A DNA stretch of 38,212 nt from Candidatus Woesearchaeota archaeon CG_4_10_14_0_2_um_filter_33_13 (lineage in GTDB: Archaea > Nanobdellota > Nanobdellia > Woesearchaeales > GW2011-AR9). Position 1 is the first letter of the stretch, and each line of letters begins with the position of its first letter. Under the pieces are notes generated by a model. That model did not search any database. It was not told the origin of the DNA and saw nothing but the letters and a program-made list of their open reading frames with translations. Of this stretch, positions 9,115-18,069 are shown in pieces. The stretch is from contig PFNQ01000002.1 in the NCBI GenBank assembly GCA_002792115.1, positions 1 through 38,212 on the forward strand, given 5' to 3'. A program made the position numbers and the translations under genes.

Positions 9115-9405
9115 ATGAAACACCATTATTTACGTGTGTATCTTGCTTTACAAGGTAGAGAACTTGAAGAAGATAAATTTTATCTTAGTCAGCGAGCTTG
9201 TCAAGATGTTGGAATGGAAATGACCATTGAACATTGGGTCAATGGATCTGAAAAACACGCTGCTAGATTTGAAGATGCGTATAATCAACATGAAGATGAG
9301 GTTGTTTCTTATTGTACTACTAGTTGTGTTGGCCCGATGAACTGTCCTGGTTTTGGTAAATGTGAAATGCCTATGGACTTAGTACATAAATTGTTGCATG
9401 ATTGA
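9115..9405 (+). CDS. Hypothetical small protein with Cys-rich C-terminus
   Basis: ORF with plausible upstream TATA (tttttaaatag); YCTTSCVGPMNCPGFGKCEM. Confidence 0.5.
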   Translation: MKHHYLRVYLALQGRELEEDKFYLSQRACQDVGMEMTIEHWVNGSEKHAARFEDAYNQHEDEVVSYCTTSCVGPMNCPGFGKCEMPMDLVHKLLHD

Positions 9406-9462
9406 GGTTTTTTTCCTAAAACTAAGGAAAAGGTTTTTAACTTTGAAAATAAAATTGTTTTT

Positions 9463-9966
9463 ATGGTCATCCATTTTGAACATACTTTGCAGAATGCTTT
9501 AAGGGAGATTAATTTTGTTGAACATAGTGAAACTTTTGTTGTTCATAATGATGAAAAGACTAGGATTTTGAGTAATTCTTGCGAAATTGTAGAAAAATAT
9601 GGGCAAGCTAAGAACGATGTTGTAAAATTAATCAATGATGTGTATGGGCGTAACTTTGATTTACATAACTGGATCGAAAGAAAAACTGATGATGAAGTTT
9701 CATATTTTTTAAGTGAAGCAGGTTCAAATGTACTTAATTATTCTCAGTTTAAAGCACCATCATCATTTAATGTTTGGTTTGGCAAAAAAGGTTTTATAAT
9801 TGGGGTAGAACAAAAAGGAAAAAGTTTTAATGCTAAATTTGTTCATGACAATAATGTTAAATCAAATGAAGGGATGGCCTTTAGTTTTTTTAAGCGATGT
9901 CAAAATAAAATCTTCTTTGATCATCCACAAGACAGTAATATAGTCTATTTGGAGTTTTTATTTTAG
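9463..9966 (+). CDS. Hypothetical protein
   Basis: 167-aa ORF, no family recognised. Confidence 0.5.
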   Translation: MVIHFEHTLQNALREINFVEHSETFVVHNDEKTRILSNSCEIVEKYGQAKNDVVKLINDVYGRNFDLHNWIERKTDDEVSYFLSEAGSNVLNYSQFKAPSSFNVWFGKKGFIIGVEQKGKSFNAKFVHDNNVKSNEGMAFSFFKRCQNKIFFDHPQDSNIVYLEFLF

Positions 9967-9971
9967 AAAAT

Positions 9972-11450
9972 TTAATCTTTGGAACAAGATACAATCTGTT
10001 CAGGAGTGTATCTACCTTCAAATAAACTGGCAATTTCTTCAGCAGGATGACCCTCTGCTAAAAAATCTCTTATTAAAATAACGTCTTCAACTCTTTGTTC
10101 TTCTAATCGTAATTCTTTTTGTATTCTTCTAGTGTAAGCTGCTTTATGTCCGGCTAATTGCATTGTTGTTAGGCCATATTGTCTTTTTATTTCATCATCA
10201 GACATTTTAGCAGCAATATCATCATAGATTGTTCTTTGGTTCTGTTCTTGTTCGGGCGCAACATATTGCGTTGGCATGGATACACCACTTTTTTCATTTA
10301 CTTCTAATTTTTCATCGGCTTTTAAAACAACCCTTTCTAAAGGGATTTTAATCTCTCCTTGATTTAAAGATTGTCGATACATATTCAGATGATATTGATT
10401 TAATGCTGCCAATAATTGTTGAGCTTTCTTTGTGTGTTTTATTCTTATGGCCATTTTGCCGTTGATAATCTGATAAGTAACACTATTTCTTACGTTTGCT
10501 GGTAGATTAAATCTTTCTTCTTCAAAGAAATAGAAATCACTGATCATCGGGGTTCTAGAATCACTAACATATTTGTATGCTTCATGATCAAAACATTCAA
10601 AAGATCGGGTTTGTGATTTAGTGAAAAACATCATTAACAAGGCAACATCTCTTGGTTGACCCTCAACCATTAATTTTGAGAGAAGTTCTCTGTTCTCTCC
10701 ACCTAGACTTAAATTGAATTGTTCTATTGCTCTAGTTGTGTCGCGTTTATATTCTTCTGGTTGTGTGCTTAAGAAGGTTTTAAAATAATGGGTATTCCAA
10801 AACCCAGTGCCATAGTACATTTCAGCAATTGGTGTGCCTTGTACTGTTATGTTTCTTAAATCTCCTAAGGAGGTTTCATTGTCAACTATTTTAACATTAT
10901 CTAATATAAATTGTTTAAATTGTTCTGGGTCAGCATGGATTAATCTTTCATGTTCATTAACGAATAAACCAGTTCTTCTTAAACCATGTTGAGCAATTCT
11001 TCCTTCTCTAGCCATTTGATAATTTGTAATTAAAATAGCTCTTGGTCCAAGCAATCCTCTTAAAGCTAGTTTGCTAATATCTAAATACCTTTCATCATCA
11101 AAGTACCCACAATAATCTAAACAGACGATATCAAATCTTCTGTTCTGAACTTGATTAAGATAGGCGGTTACAGGAGAATTAACAACAGTTATTGGTTGAT
11201 CCAAGCTTTCATTTAATCTTTTTTCAGCTTCATATTCACTAGTAATTTCTTCTAAACTTACAATATTGCGTCTTTTCACGCCTAATTGATCATAAATTTC
11301 AAATACTTCTTGCATCTCTTTCCCAGCTAAACATAATACTTGGAGATTTCTTAACTGTCCTGGAGAATAATGTCTTCTAACAAAATCAACAATTCTTTCT
11401 CGCCATAATTGTTTAGCGGAATCAGTTTTAAACGATTTTACTTCTGCCAT
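9972..11450 (-). CDS. Hypothetical protein with Rossmann/methyltransferase-like N-terminus and helical, possibly HTH-like, C-terminus
   Basis: LQVLCLAGKEMQEVFEIY...NIVSLEEI...FDIVCLDYCGYF alternation typical of a Rossmann fold. Confidence 0.45.
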   Translation of the reverse strand: MAEVKSFKTDSAKQLWRERIVDFVRRHYSPGQLRNLQVLCLAGKEMQEVFEIYDQLGVKRRNIVSLEEITSEYEAEKRLNESLDQPITVVNSPVTAYLNQVQNRRFDIVCLDYCGYFDDERYLDISKLALRGLLGPRAILITNYQMAREGRIAQHGLRRTGLFVNEHERLIHADPEQFKQFILDNVKIVDNETSLGDLRNITVQGTPIAEMYYGTGFWNTHYFKTFLSTQPEEYKRDTTRAIEQFNLSLGGENRELLSKLMVEGQPRDVALLMMFFTKSQTRSFECFDHEAYKYVSDSRTPMISDFYFFEEERFNLPANVRNSVTYQIINGKMAIRIKHTKKAQQLLAALNQYHLNMYRQSLNQGEIKIPLERVVLKADEKLEVNEKSGVSMPTQYVAPEQEQNQRTIYDDIAAKMSDDEIKRQYGLTTMQLAGHKAAYTRRIQKELRLEEQRVEDVILIRDFLAEGHPAEEIASLFEGRYTPEQIVSCSKD

Positions 11451-11547
11451 TACAATACCATTAGAACCAGCCTCTTCTTTTTAGAAATATGTTTATTTTA
11501 TAAAGTTTAGCTTAATATTTTTAAATGGAAGGAATTAATTACTCTTT

Positions 11548-12579
11548 ATGTACAAATTAAAACAAATACCTGAAGACTTTATTGTTAAGGAAATTAATAA
11601 TGTTAAGATTAAAGATACTGGTTCCTTTGCTTACGTCTTAATTAAAAAAAAAGAACGAAATACTTTAGACGTTGTTAAGGAGTTAGCTAAACAATTAGGT
11701 TGTAAGGAAAAAGATATAGGATTTGCGGGTACGAAAGATAAGAAGGCAGTTACTGAGCAAGTGATGTCATTATTAAAAATAAGAAAGGAAAGAATTTCAG
11801 ATTTGAAGATTGAGAATGTTTCTATAAATTTTTTAGGTTATGGTAATGATCCACTCTCTTTAGGAGATTTAAGCGGAAATAAATTTGAGATTGTTGTAAG
11901 AAATTTAGAAAATAGAAAAATAGATAACACTTTTTTTGTGGAAAACTATTTTGATGAACAAAGGTTTTCTGAGCATAATGTTGAGATTGGCAGATTGATT
12001 ATAAAAAAACAATTTTCTGAGGCAGTAAAGTTAATTGATAACTTTAATATTAGAAATTATTTGAAAGAGAACTCTACTGATGCAGTAGGTGCACTAAAAC
12101 GGTTACCAAAAAAAATGTTAAAGATGTACATTCACGCTTATCAAAGTTATCTTTGGAATGAAACTTTAGCGAGTTATTTGCGAATTAATGTAAAAGTAAT
12201 GAAAGAGATTACTTATTCTCAAGGTAAGTTTGTTTTTGTTAAAGATGATTTTATCAAAAATAATTTTATCAAAAATAATGTAGCTTTAAAAGTTCCATTA
12301 ATTGGATTTAATGATGAAATCATTAATGGCGAATTTAGGCAGATTATCTTAGAATTGATGAAAAAAGAACAGATTAACTTTTCTGATTTTGTCATTAAAC
12401 AAATACCAGAGTTTAGTTTAGAAGGAGAGTCACGTAATGCTTTTACTGAAATTAATGACTTAAAGATTAGTGAGTTTGAAAATGATGATCTGAATTCTGA
12501 TAAGAAGAAAGTTAAGGTTTCTTTTACTCTTGGTAAGGGTAGTTATGCTACGATGATTATTAGAAGATTGTTCTCTTAG
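11548..12579 (+). CDS. truD: tRNA pseudouridine(13) synthase TruD
   Basis: PEDFIVKEI, KKKERNTLDVVKELAKQLG, IGFAGTKDKKAVTEQ, NYFDEQRF. Confidence 0.95.
   Translation: MYKLKQIPEDFIVKEINNVKIKDTGSFAYVLIKKKERNTLDVVKELAKQLGCKEKDIGFAGTKDKKAVTEQVMSLLKIRKERISDLKIENVSINFLGYGNDPLSLGDLSGNKFEIVVRNLENRKIDNTFFVENYFDEQRFSEHNVEIGRLIIKKQFSEAVKLIDNFNIRNYLKENSTDAVGALKRLPKKMLKMYIHAYQSYLWNETLASYLRINVKVMKEITYSQGKFVFVKDDFIKNNFIKNNVALKVPLIGFNDEIINGEFRQIILELMKKEQINFSDFVIKQIPEFSLEGESRNAFTEINDLKISEFENDDLNSDKKKVKVSFTLGKGSYATMIIRRLFS
12249..12278 (+). repeat. Perfect tandem duplication of 15 nt inside truD
   Basis: TTTTATCAAAAATAA x2, encoding FIKNN-FIKNN. Confidence 0.9.
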
Positions 12580-12647
12580 ATTTTTTTAGATTGGTTTCTT
12601 AAAAAACCAAAACGGTTATAAACGTCTCTATGTAGTGACAACATTAA

Positions 12648-13064
12648 ATGGTTGGCCCAGAACAGATTGAACAATTTAGACAAGCTCTTGAATGTAGAGA
12701 AAATGCCACAACATCTGGTGACCTGAATAAATATGGATATTTAGCCACATTTTATTATAATGGGCAAAGTATTGGTCATGCTAGGTTAAGTATAAAACAT
12801 GCTTCTAGGCAAATAGAGGGTATAGATTTTTATCCTTTTGATTTTATGCCTAATTTAATTGGGAATGGTTTTGGTCTTGTTGCGTTTAAACATCTAATGG
12901 ATTACGCCGCTCGTTCTTGGGGAGTTGATGTTGATTACAGTGTTTGATATCCTGTTGCTTTAATGGAACTGCCTTTTAAAAGAATGCTCGGAAGAATGAA
13001 TTTATTAGATCCCTCTTCCTCTGAGGAGGTTGTAGTTTTTTCCATTGATGATGTTTTAAAATAA
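12648..13064 (+). pseudogene. GNAT-like acetyltransferase ORF interrupted by one in-frame TGA (12945-12947)
   Basis: NLIGNGFGLVAFKHLMDYAARSWGVD resembles GNAT motif A; after TGA the same frame continues YPVALMELPFKRMLGRMNLLDPSSSEEVVVFSIDDVLK* to 13064. Confidence 0.5.
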
Positions 13065-13088
13065 CAGTAGATAATTATTTTAGTATTT

Positions 13089-13829
13089 TTATTTTAATGG
13101 AATTCTAAGTGTTTGGTCTTCCTTAAAGGTTGTACCAATCTCGCCATGCCAAACTGATTTTAATGAATCTCTAGTTAAGTCTATTTCTAAAGAAGGTTTT
13201 CCTAAATAAGTTCCCGGAGGAGTCATTTCATAAGGTTGATATCTTACTTTGATATCTGTTCCAAATACTGCTTTAAGTGTAAAGGTGAAGCCCCTTACTT
13301 GAGCTAAAACATATAATCGGTCATCAGGATTATCAAATTGTTTAATGGGTTTGGTGTAAAAAATTGTTGCCCAAGCTTGTTCAGGATTGCTCATTCGAGG
13401 ATCATGACTAAATTCTTCTAACATTCTAGCATTAGCCATTAAAGAATCTGGTCTTGGGTCATAATGGGTTACTGCTGCAGTTGTCCTGCCATCTTTTTTA
13501 ACATAAACAAATATTGCATTACAGCCATTAACTCCGTCTAAACGATATCTGGCATTATTTGGAAGAATTTTTCCATAATTAGTATATAATCCTAGGTTTT
13601 CTTTATCAACATAAATATTTCTTTCAACTTTTACTTTAGGAAAATTAAATTCTTTTGCTTCATCTCTTTTTAATGGTGTGGAATCAACAACCATTTCTTC
13701 TAATGGTTGTATTATTGCTGTTGGCTTAATTATAGTTGTTTTAGTTAGAAGCTCTGGTTGACCTGGTTGTGAATCTCCAGTCAAAGCTAGTAATAAAGCT
13801 GTTGTAGAGATGGCTAATAGTTTTTTCAT
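13089..13829 (-). CDS. Secreted hypothetical protein
   Basis: N-terminal signal-like MKKLLAISTTALLLALTG; GVNGCNAIFVYVKKDGRTTAAVTHYDPRP. Confidence 0.5.
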   Translation of the reverse strand: MKKLLAISTTALLLALTGDSQPGQPELLTKTTIIKPTAIIQPLEEMVVDSTPLKRDEAKEFNFPKVKVERNIYVDKENLGLYTNYGKILPNNARYRLDGVNGCNAIFVYVKKDGRTTAAVTHYDPRPDSLMANARMLEEFSHDPRMSNPEQAWATIFYTKPIKQFDNPDDRLYVLAQVRGFTFTLKAVFGTDIKVRYQPYEMTPPGTYLGKPSLEIDLTRDSLKSVWHGEIGTTFKEDQTLRIPLK

Positions 13830-13860
13830 TTTATAAAACTCCCACCTCTACTTTGTTTCT

Positions 13861-15000
13861 TTACCAAGCATATTTGTAATACTTCATAAATCTTTTGAAG
13901 AATAGAAACAACTTTATCTTGTTGATAATGCCTGGAATTTTTAAACCTAATTTAGCTAATTGTTTTAAAGAATTAATGTTATGAGTACCTAAACAATTTA
14001 AATAAAATTCTAACTTCCCTTCTTTTAATAATCTTAAATAGATTCTTCTGGCCTTAAGACTTGCTGTGGTGGCTTTTCCAAATTCGCTTTGCCACCATAA
14101 CTGTTGATAGTTTGTTAAAGGAATTTTATCCTTTAAATGCTTTTTAATAACTTCAGCAGCCAAAATTCCGTCAAAGATAGCAACTGGAATTCCTCCTCCC
14201 GATAATGGGTTTGTGTGACCTGCAGCATCACCTACTAACAAAACTAGTTCATTACAAAATTTCTGTAAAGGTCCATGCAAAGGAATTTGTCCGGCATTTA
14301 TCTCTACAACTTGTTCGTTTTCTAAGCCTAACTTCTTAACAAATTTGTCTAATGGGGCTTTAAGATTTCTCTGTTCCATTGAACCAACTCCTACATTTAA
14401 GCTTTTTTCTTTTGGGAAAATCCACAAATAACCTTTATTCTCTAACTCAATATCAACATACATCTGCAATGAACTAAGATGGTTATTGTTTTGTGTGGAA
14501 ATCTCATACTGGTATCCGCAGCCTAATTTTGGGTTACCTAAACCAGATTTTTTACCTATTGTTGAGTATGGTCCATCAGCACCAACTATTACTTTTCCTT
14601 TAATTTCTATTTTATCTTTAAGAATGATAGTATTGTATTTTAGGTTAAGAACCTTTATTCCTAATTTAACTTCTGCACCAGCGTCTTTGGCTCTTTCAAC
14701 GAGAGCATAATCAAACTTTTTCCTATCTAAAACATAACCCCTAGTTCTTCTGCCTTTTAGAATAATATTGTTTTTATAGTTAGAAATAATCAATGAATCA
14801 ATCTTTTTTGAAATCCATTCTGGTTTAATCACAATATTTAACTCTTTAAGAATTTCTTCGTTAATACCTTCTGCACATTGTTTTGGTGTTCCTGGTTTAA
14901 TTCTTTGGTCTATCAACAAAGTCTTTAATCCTTTTTTAGCACAATTGTAGGCCGTACTGCTTCCTGCTGGACCAGCACCAACAACAATTACATCATACAT
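13861..15000 (-). CDS. Geranylgeranyl reductase family FAD flavoprotein
   Basis: DVIVVGAGPAGSSTAYNCAKKGLKTLLID...GYVLDRKKFD...VLLVGDAAGHTNPLSGGGI. Confidence 0.9.
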   Translation of the reverse strand: MYDVIVVGAGPAGSSTAYNCAKKGLKTLLIDQRIKPGTPKQCAEGINEEILKELNIVIKPEWISKKIDSLIISNYKNNIILKGRRTRGYVLDRKKFDYALVERAKDAGAEVKLGIKVLNLKYNTIILKDKIEIKGKVIVGADGPYSTIGKKSGLGNPKLGCGYQYEISTQNNNHLSSLQMYVDIELENKGYLWIFPKEKSLNVGVGSMEQRNLKAPLDKFVKKLGLENEQVVEINAGQIPLHGPLQKFCNELVLLVGDAAGHTNPLSGGGIPVAIFDGILAAEVIKKHLKDKIPLTNYQQLWWQSEFGKATTASLKARRIYLRLLKEGKLEFYLNCLGTHNINSLKQLAKLGLKIPGIINKIKLFLFFKRFMKYYKYAW

Positions 15001-15118
15001 AAGTCCTTCTTGCTAAAAGATCAGTTAAATAGTTTTTGTTTTTTTTGAGCGGTTAAAGTACTCCTGGATAGTAGTATTTACTGCAAAAGTTTATAAATTA
15101 TTCTTCGGTTTTACGGTT

Positions 15119-16447
15119 ATGAAACCAGCAGTCAGCGTAATCATCCCTACTTATAATATGGCTAGTTATTTGCCATCGGCTGTCCAAAGCATTGTTTCTC
15201 AAACTCAAAGAGATCTAGAATTGATTATTGTCGACGATGGTTCTACTGATAATACTTTTGAAGTAGTTAAAAGATTAAAAGAGGAGGTTAGCCGGTCTGA
15301 TTTAAATATCAAATATCTGACAACAACTAATCGTGGTCGATCATTAGCATTAAATTATGGGATGAAATTTGTTTCTTCTCCTATGCTTACCTTTCTTGAT
15401 GCAGATGACTCTTTACCTTCAGATAGTTTAGAATTACGATGTCAGCACTTAAAAGAGCATCTGAATCTGGATGGAATTTTTGCAGCAGCGAATGTTTTAG
15501 ATTTAAACGGAAGATTACAGTTTGTTTGCGGGATTGTTCCAGAAGAAGTATCACGATTAGATGATTTAATTCTTGACAGACCTTCAGTGCCTATTCATGT
15601 TAACACTATGATGGTGCGGACTGAAAAGGTTAGAAACATAGGTGGATTTGATCCACAGTACTTAAGAGCAGAAGATCTTGATTTTGCCATAAGGGTTTCT
15701 CAACAGTTACAAATGGGTTTCTTAGACCAAGTAGTTTATAATTACACTATAGATAGTCATAACTGGCAGTCCCGGGTTCGTAATCGTGTGATTGCCACTT
15801 GTTCCAAAGCGAAATTAACAGATCTGCATAGCTCAAAATTAGATTTGCCTGACCGATTAACTAGGGTCGGGAAAAGGGTTTTTTGGGAAACATTAAAATT
15901 AGGTATGGATTTGGTTACTAATCGAAAAAATTTGCCTTTTAGTTCTTTGTTTAGTCAAGTGATTTATGTTCGAGATGCTTTAGGTAAAGATGGTGAACAT
16001 GTTAGAATCTACAAACTGAGAACAATGGTTTCAAATGCAGATAAAAAACGCGATGCCTTAATTGAGCAATCCGGTTTGGATCCTTTAGGTAAGATTAGTG
16101 ATGATCCCCGAATAACTCCAATAGGAAGAGTTTTAAGAAAATATTGGATTGATGAAATTCCTCAATTATATAATTTAATTCGAGGAGACCTTGATTTAGT
16201 GGGCGTTAGACCTAGGTCTGAGCAATTGTGGGCAGATCTTCCTCCAGAACATAAAGATAAAGCATTAAGGTACAAACCGGGATTGGTGGGAGTACAATAT
16301 GCTTTTTCCAGTTCGTGTTTTTCTGAAATGTTGAATCGTGAGCTTGATTATTTAGAACAAAAAGAATGTTATGGTTACTTAGCTGATGTTAAATTTCTTG
16401 CTTTGGTGGTTTATAACGTCTTATTTCATGGTTGTAGAAGCAGTTAA
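15119..16447 (+). CDS. Fusion of GT2 glycosyltransferase and bacterial-sugar-transferase (monotopic phosphoglycosyl transferase)-like domain
   Basis: N-term VSVIIPTYNMASYLPSAVQSI...VDDGSTDNT...FLDADDS; C-term VRIYKLRTMVSNAD...DDPRITPIGRVLRKYWIDEIPQLYNLIRGDLDLVGVRPR. Confidence 0.88.
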   Translation: MKPAVSVIIPTYNMASYLPSAVQSIVSQTQRDLELIIVDDGSTDNTFEVVKRLKEEVSRSDLNIKYLTTTNRGRSLALNYGMKFVSSPMLTFLDADDSLPSDSLELRCQHLKEHLNLDGIFAAANVLDLNGRLQFVCGIVPEEVSRLDDLILDRPSVPIHVNTMMVRTEKVRNIGGFDPQYLRAEDLDFAIRVSQQLQMGFLDQVVYNYTIDSHNWQSRVRNRVIATCSKAKLTDLHSSKLDLPDRLTRVGKRVFWETLKLGMDLVTNRKNLPFSSLFSQVIYVRDALGKDGEHVRIYKLRTMVSNADKKRDALIEQSGLDPLGKISDDPRITPIGRVLRKYWIDEIPQLYNLIRGDLDLVGVRPRSEQLWADLPPEHKDKALRYKPGLVGVQYAFSSSCFSEMLNRELDYLEQKECYGYLADVKFLALVVYNVLFHGCRSS

Positions 16448-16466
16448 GTTTTATTATCCTTTATAA

Positions 16467-16838
16467 TTAATCTTTTTTGCAACAATCTTCGCAAATACCT
16501 TTAACTTCCAACTGGAAACTAGTAATCTTGCCGGGAATTTTGTTTTTAAGAAAATCAATGTTGTCAATCTCAAAATGAATTATCTGGCCACTGTTTTCAC
16601 AGATAAAATGACAGTGAGATTTCTTCTCCTTTGAGTAAACTGTTTTTCTATCACAAAGGTAAGAATAAACTTCTCCTTCTTCTTTGAATTTGTTTAAAAA
16701 TCGATAAACTGTGGCCAAAGAAACATTTTTGTCTTTTTTCTTAATCAAATTGTAAAGATCTTCCGCGGTGAAGAATGTATTAATTTGATTGACAATACTT
16801 AATATTGTTTCTTTTTGTTTAGTATTTCTATTTTTCAT
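16467..16838 (-). CDS. Fur family metalloregulator
   Basis: FTAEDLYNLIKKKDKNVSLATVYRFLNKFKEEG...KSHCHFICENSGQIIHFE...GICEDCC. Confidence 0.9.
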   Translation of the reverse strand: MKNRNTKQKETILSIVNQINTFFTAEDLYNLIKKKDKNVSLATVYRFLNKFKEEGEVYSYLCDRKTVYSKEKKSHCHFICENSGQIIHFEIDNIDFLKNKIPGKITSFQLEVKGICEDCCKKD

Positions 16839-16842
16839 TTTT

Positions 16843-16860
16843 ATTGAGAATGAGAATCAG
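16843..16860. promoter_or_regulatory. Fur-box-like sequence in the Fur/ZIP divergent promoter region
   Basis: ATTGAGAATGAGAATCAG, similar to GATAATGATAATC hexamer repeats; ttatttaaatag TATA-like sequence immediately downstream for the ZIP gene. Confidence 0.5.
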
Positions 16861-16895
16861 TAAGTTATTTAAATAGGTTTTGTTTTTATTATATC

Positions 16896-17642
16896 ATGAT
16901 TGCAGAAGTATACACAATTGTTAGTGTTGTAATTATTTCATTAATCTCTTTAGTGGGAATTTTTTTCCTGACTTTAAATAAAAATTTTCTCAACAAGATT
17001 CTTTTGTTTTTAGTTAGTTTATCTGCTGGGTCACTTTTTGGTGGGGCTTTTCTACATATCTTACCAGAAGTTACTGAAGAATCAGGATTTACTTTAACTA
17101 TCTCTTTATCAGTATTAGCAGGAATCTTATTCTTCTTTGTAATTGAGAAGATTGTTCATTGGCGTCATTGTCATATTCCTACATCTAGTAATCATCCTCA
17201 TCATTTAGCACCAATGAACCTAATCGGTGATGGAATTCATAATTTTGTGGATGGTTTAATCATTGCCGGTAGTTATTTAATTAGCATTCCTGTAGGAATT
17301 GCAACAACTGTTGCAGTGATAACTCATGAAATTCCTCAGGAGATTGGTGATTTTGGAGTTTTACTTTACGCAGGTTATTCTAAGGCTAAGGCATTATTTT
17401 TTAACTTTCTTTCAGCTTTACTTGCTTTGGTTGGTGCTTTAATTGGTTTAATGATTAGCAGTGGTTCTGAGAAATTTGCTCTGATGATTTTGCCTTTTGC
17501 AGCAGGTGGTTTCTTATATATTGCTGGTTCTGATTTGCTTCCAGAATTACATAAACATTGTGGAACGAAAGATACGATTCTGCACTTCTTGGCCATGGTT
17601 CTGGGTATTTTTCTAATGCTTCTATTGAAGCTTTTTGCTTAA
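16896..17642 (+). CDS. ZIP family metal transporter
   Basis: HNFVDGLIIAGSYL...THEIPQEIGDFGVLLYAG. Confidence 0.92.
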   Translation: MIAEVYTIVSVVIISLISLVGIFFLTLNKNFLNKILLFLVSLSAGSLFGGAFLHILPEVTEESGFTLTISLSVLAGILFFFVIEKIVHWRHCHIPTSSNHPHHLAPMNLIGDGIHNFVDGLIIAGSYLISIPVGIATTVAVITHEIPQEIGDFGVLLYAGYSKAKALFFNFLSALLALVGALIGLMISSGSEKFALMILPFAAGGFLYIAGSDLLPELHKHCGTKDTILHFLAMVLGIFLMLLLKLFA

Positions 17643-17709
17643 GTTTCTTTAATTATTTTTAACATAAGGTTTATAAATCCGCTCAATTTCAAGGTTTTAA
17701 AGCATATTG

Positions 17710-17796
17710 TCAAGAAAAAGTTAATTCTTGAAGTGTTTTTTTAAGAGAATCCAATTAGGGATTTTCAGAATGCTTCGGCCTAATGGACGAAGACAT
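17710..17796 (+). promoter_or_regulatory. Structured 5' leader of the zinc-ribbon gene: two hairpins
   Basis: TCAAGAA(17710-17716)/TTCTTGA(17725-17731); ATGCTTCG(17770-17777)/CGAAG-A-CAT(17788-17796); TATA-like aggtttataaat near 17667; AGGAGG SD at 17801. Confidence 0.5.
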
Positions 17797-17812
17797 TTAT
17801 AGGAGGAATAAA

Positions 17813-18007
17813 ATGGGATACGAAAATCGTGGCGGACCAAGAAGAGATGGCCCAAGAGATAATGGACCAAGAGGAGACTTCGGACCGCGAGAATCGCACA
17901 AAGCTACATGTTCAGAATGTGGTCAAGAGTGCACAGTGCCTTTCAAACCAACTGAAGGCAAACCAGTATATTGTAGAGAATGTTACTCTAAAAGAAAAAG
18001 ATTTTAA
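17813..18007 (+). CDS. RG/GP-rich protein with CxxC...CxxC zinc ribbon
   Basis: MGYENRGGPRRDG...ATCSECGQECTVPFKPTEGKPVYCRECYSKRKRF; AGGAGG upstream of ATG 17813 supports this start over 17783. Confidence 0.85.
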   Translation: MGYENRGGPRRDGPRDNGPRGDFGPRESHKATCSECGQECTVPFKPTEGKPVYCRECYSKRKRF

Positions 18008-18069
18008 TCTTTTATCTTTCACTAGTTAATATTCCTAATTTCTTTTTTTTCTTTTCTTTGTTCTTTAAC

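Noticed and set aside
14486-14710. Plus-strand ORF 74 aa
   Set aside because: Antisense shadow of the geranylgeranyl reductase gene.
17375-17596. Minus-strand ORF 73 aa
   Set aside because: Antisense within the ZIP transporter gene.
17829-18029. Alternative-frame ORF over the zinc-ribbon gene
   Set aside because: Other frame has CxxC zinc motifs and an SD-led start; this frame is repeat-driven (EEMAQEIMDQEE).
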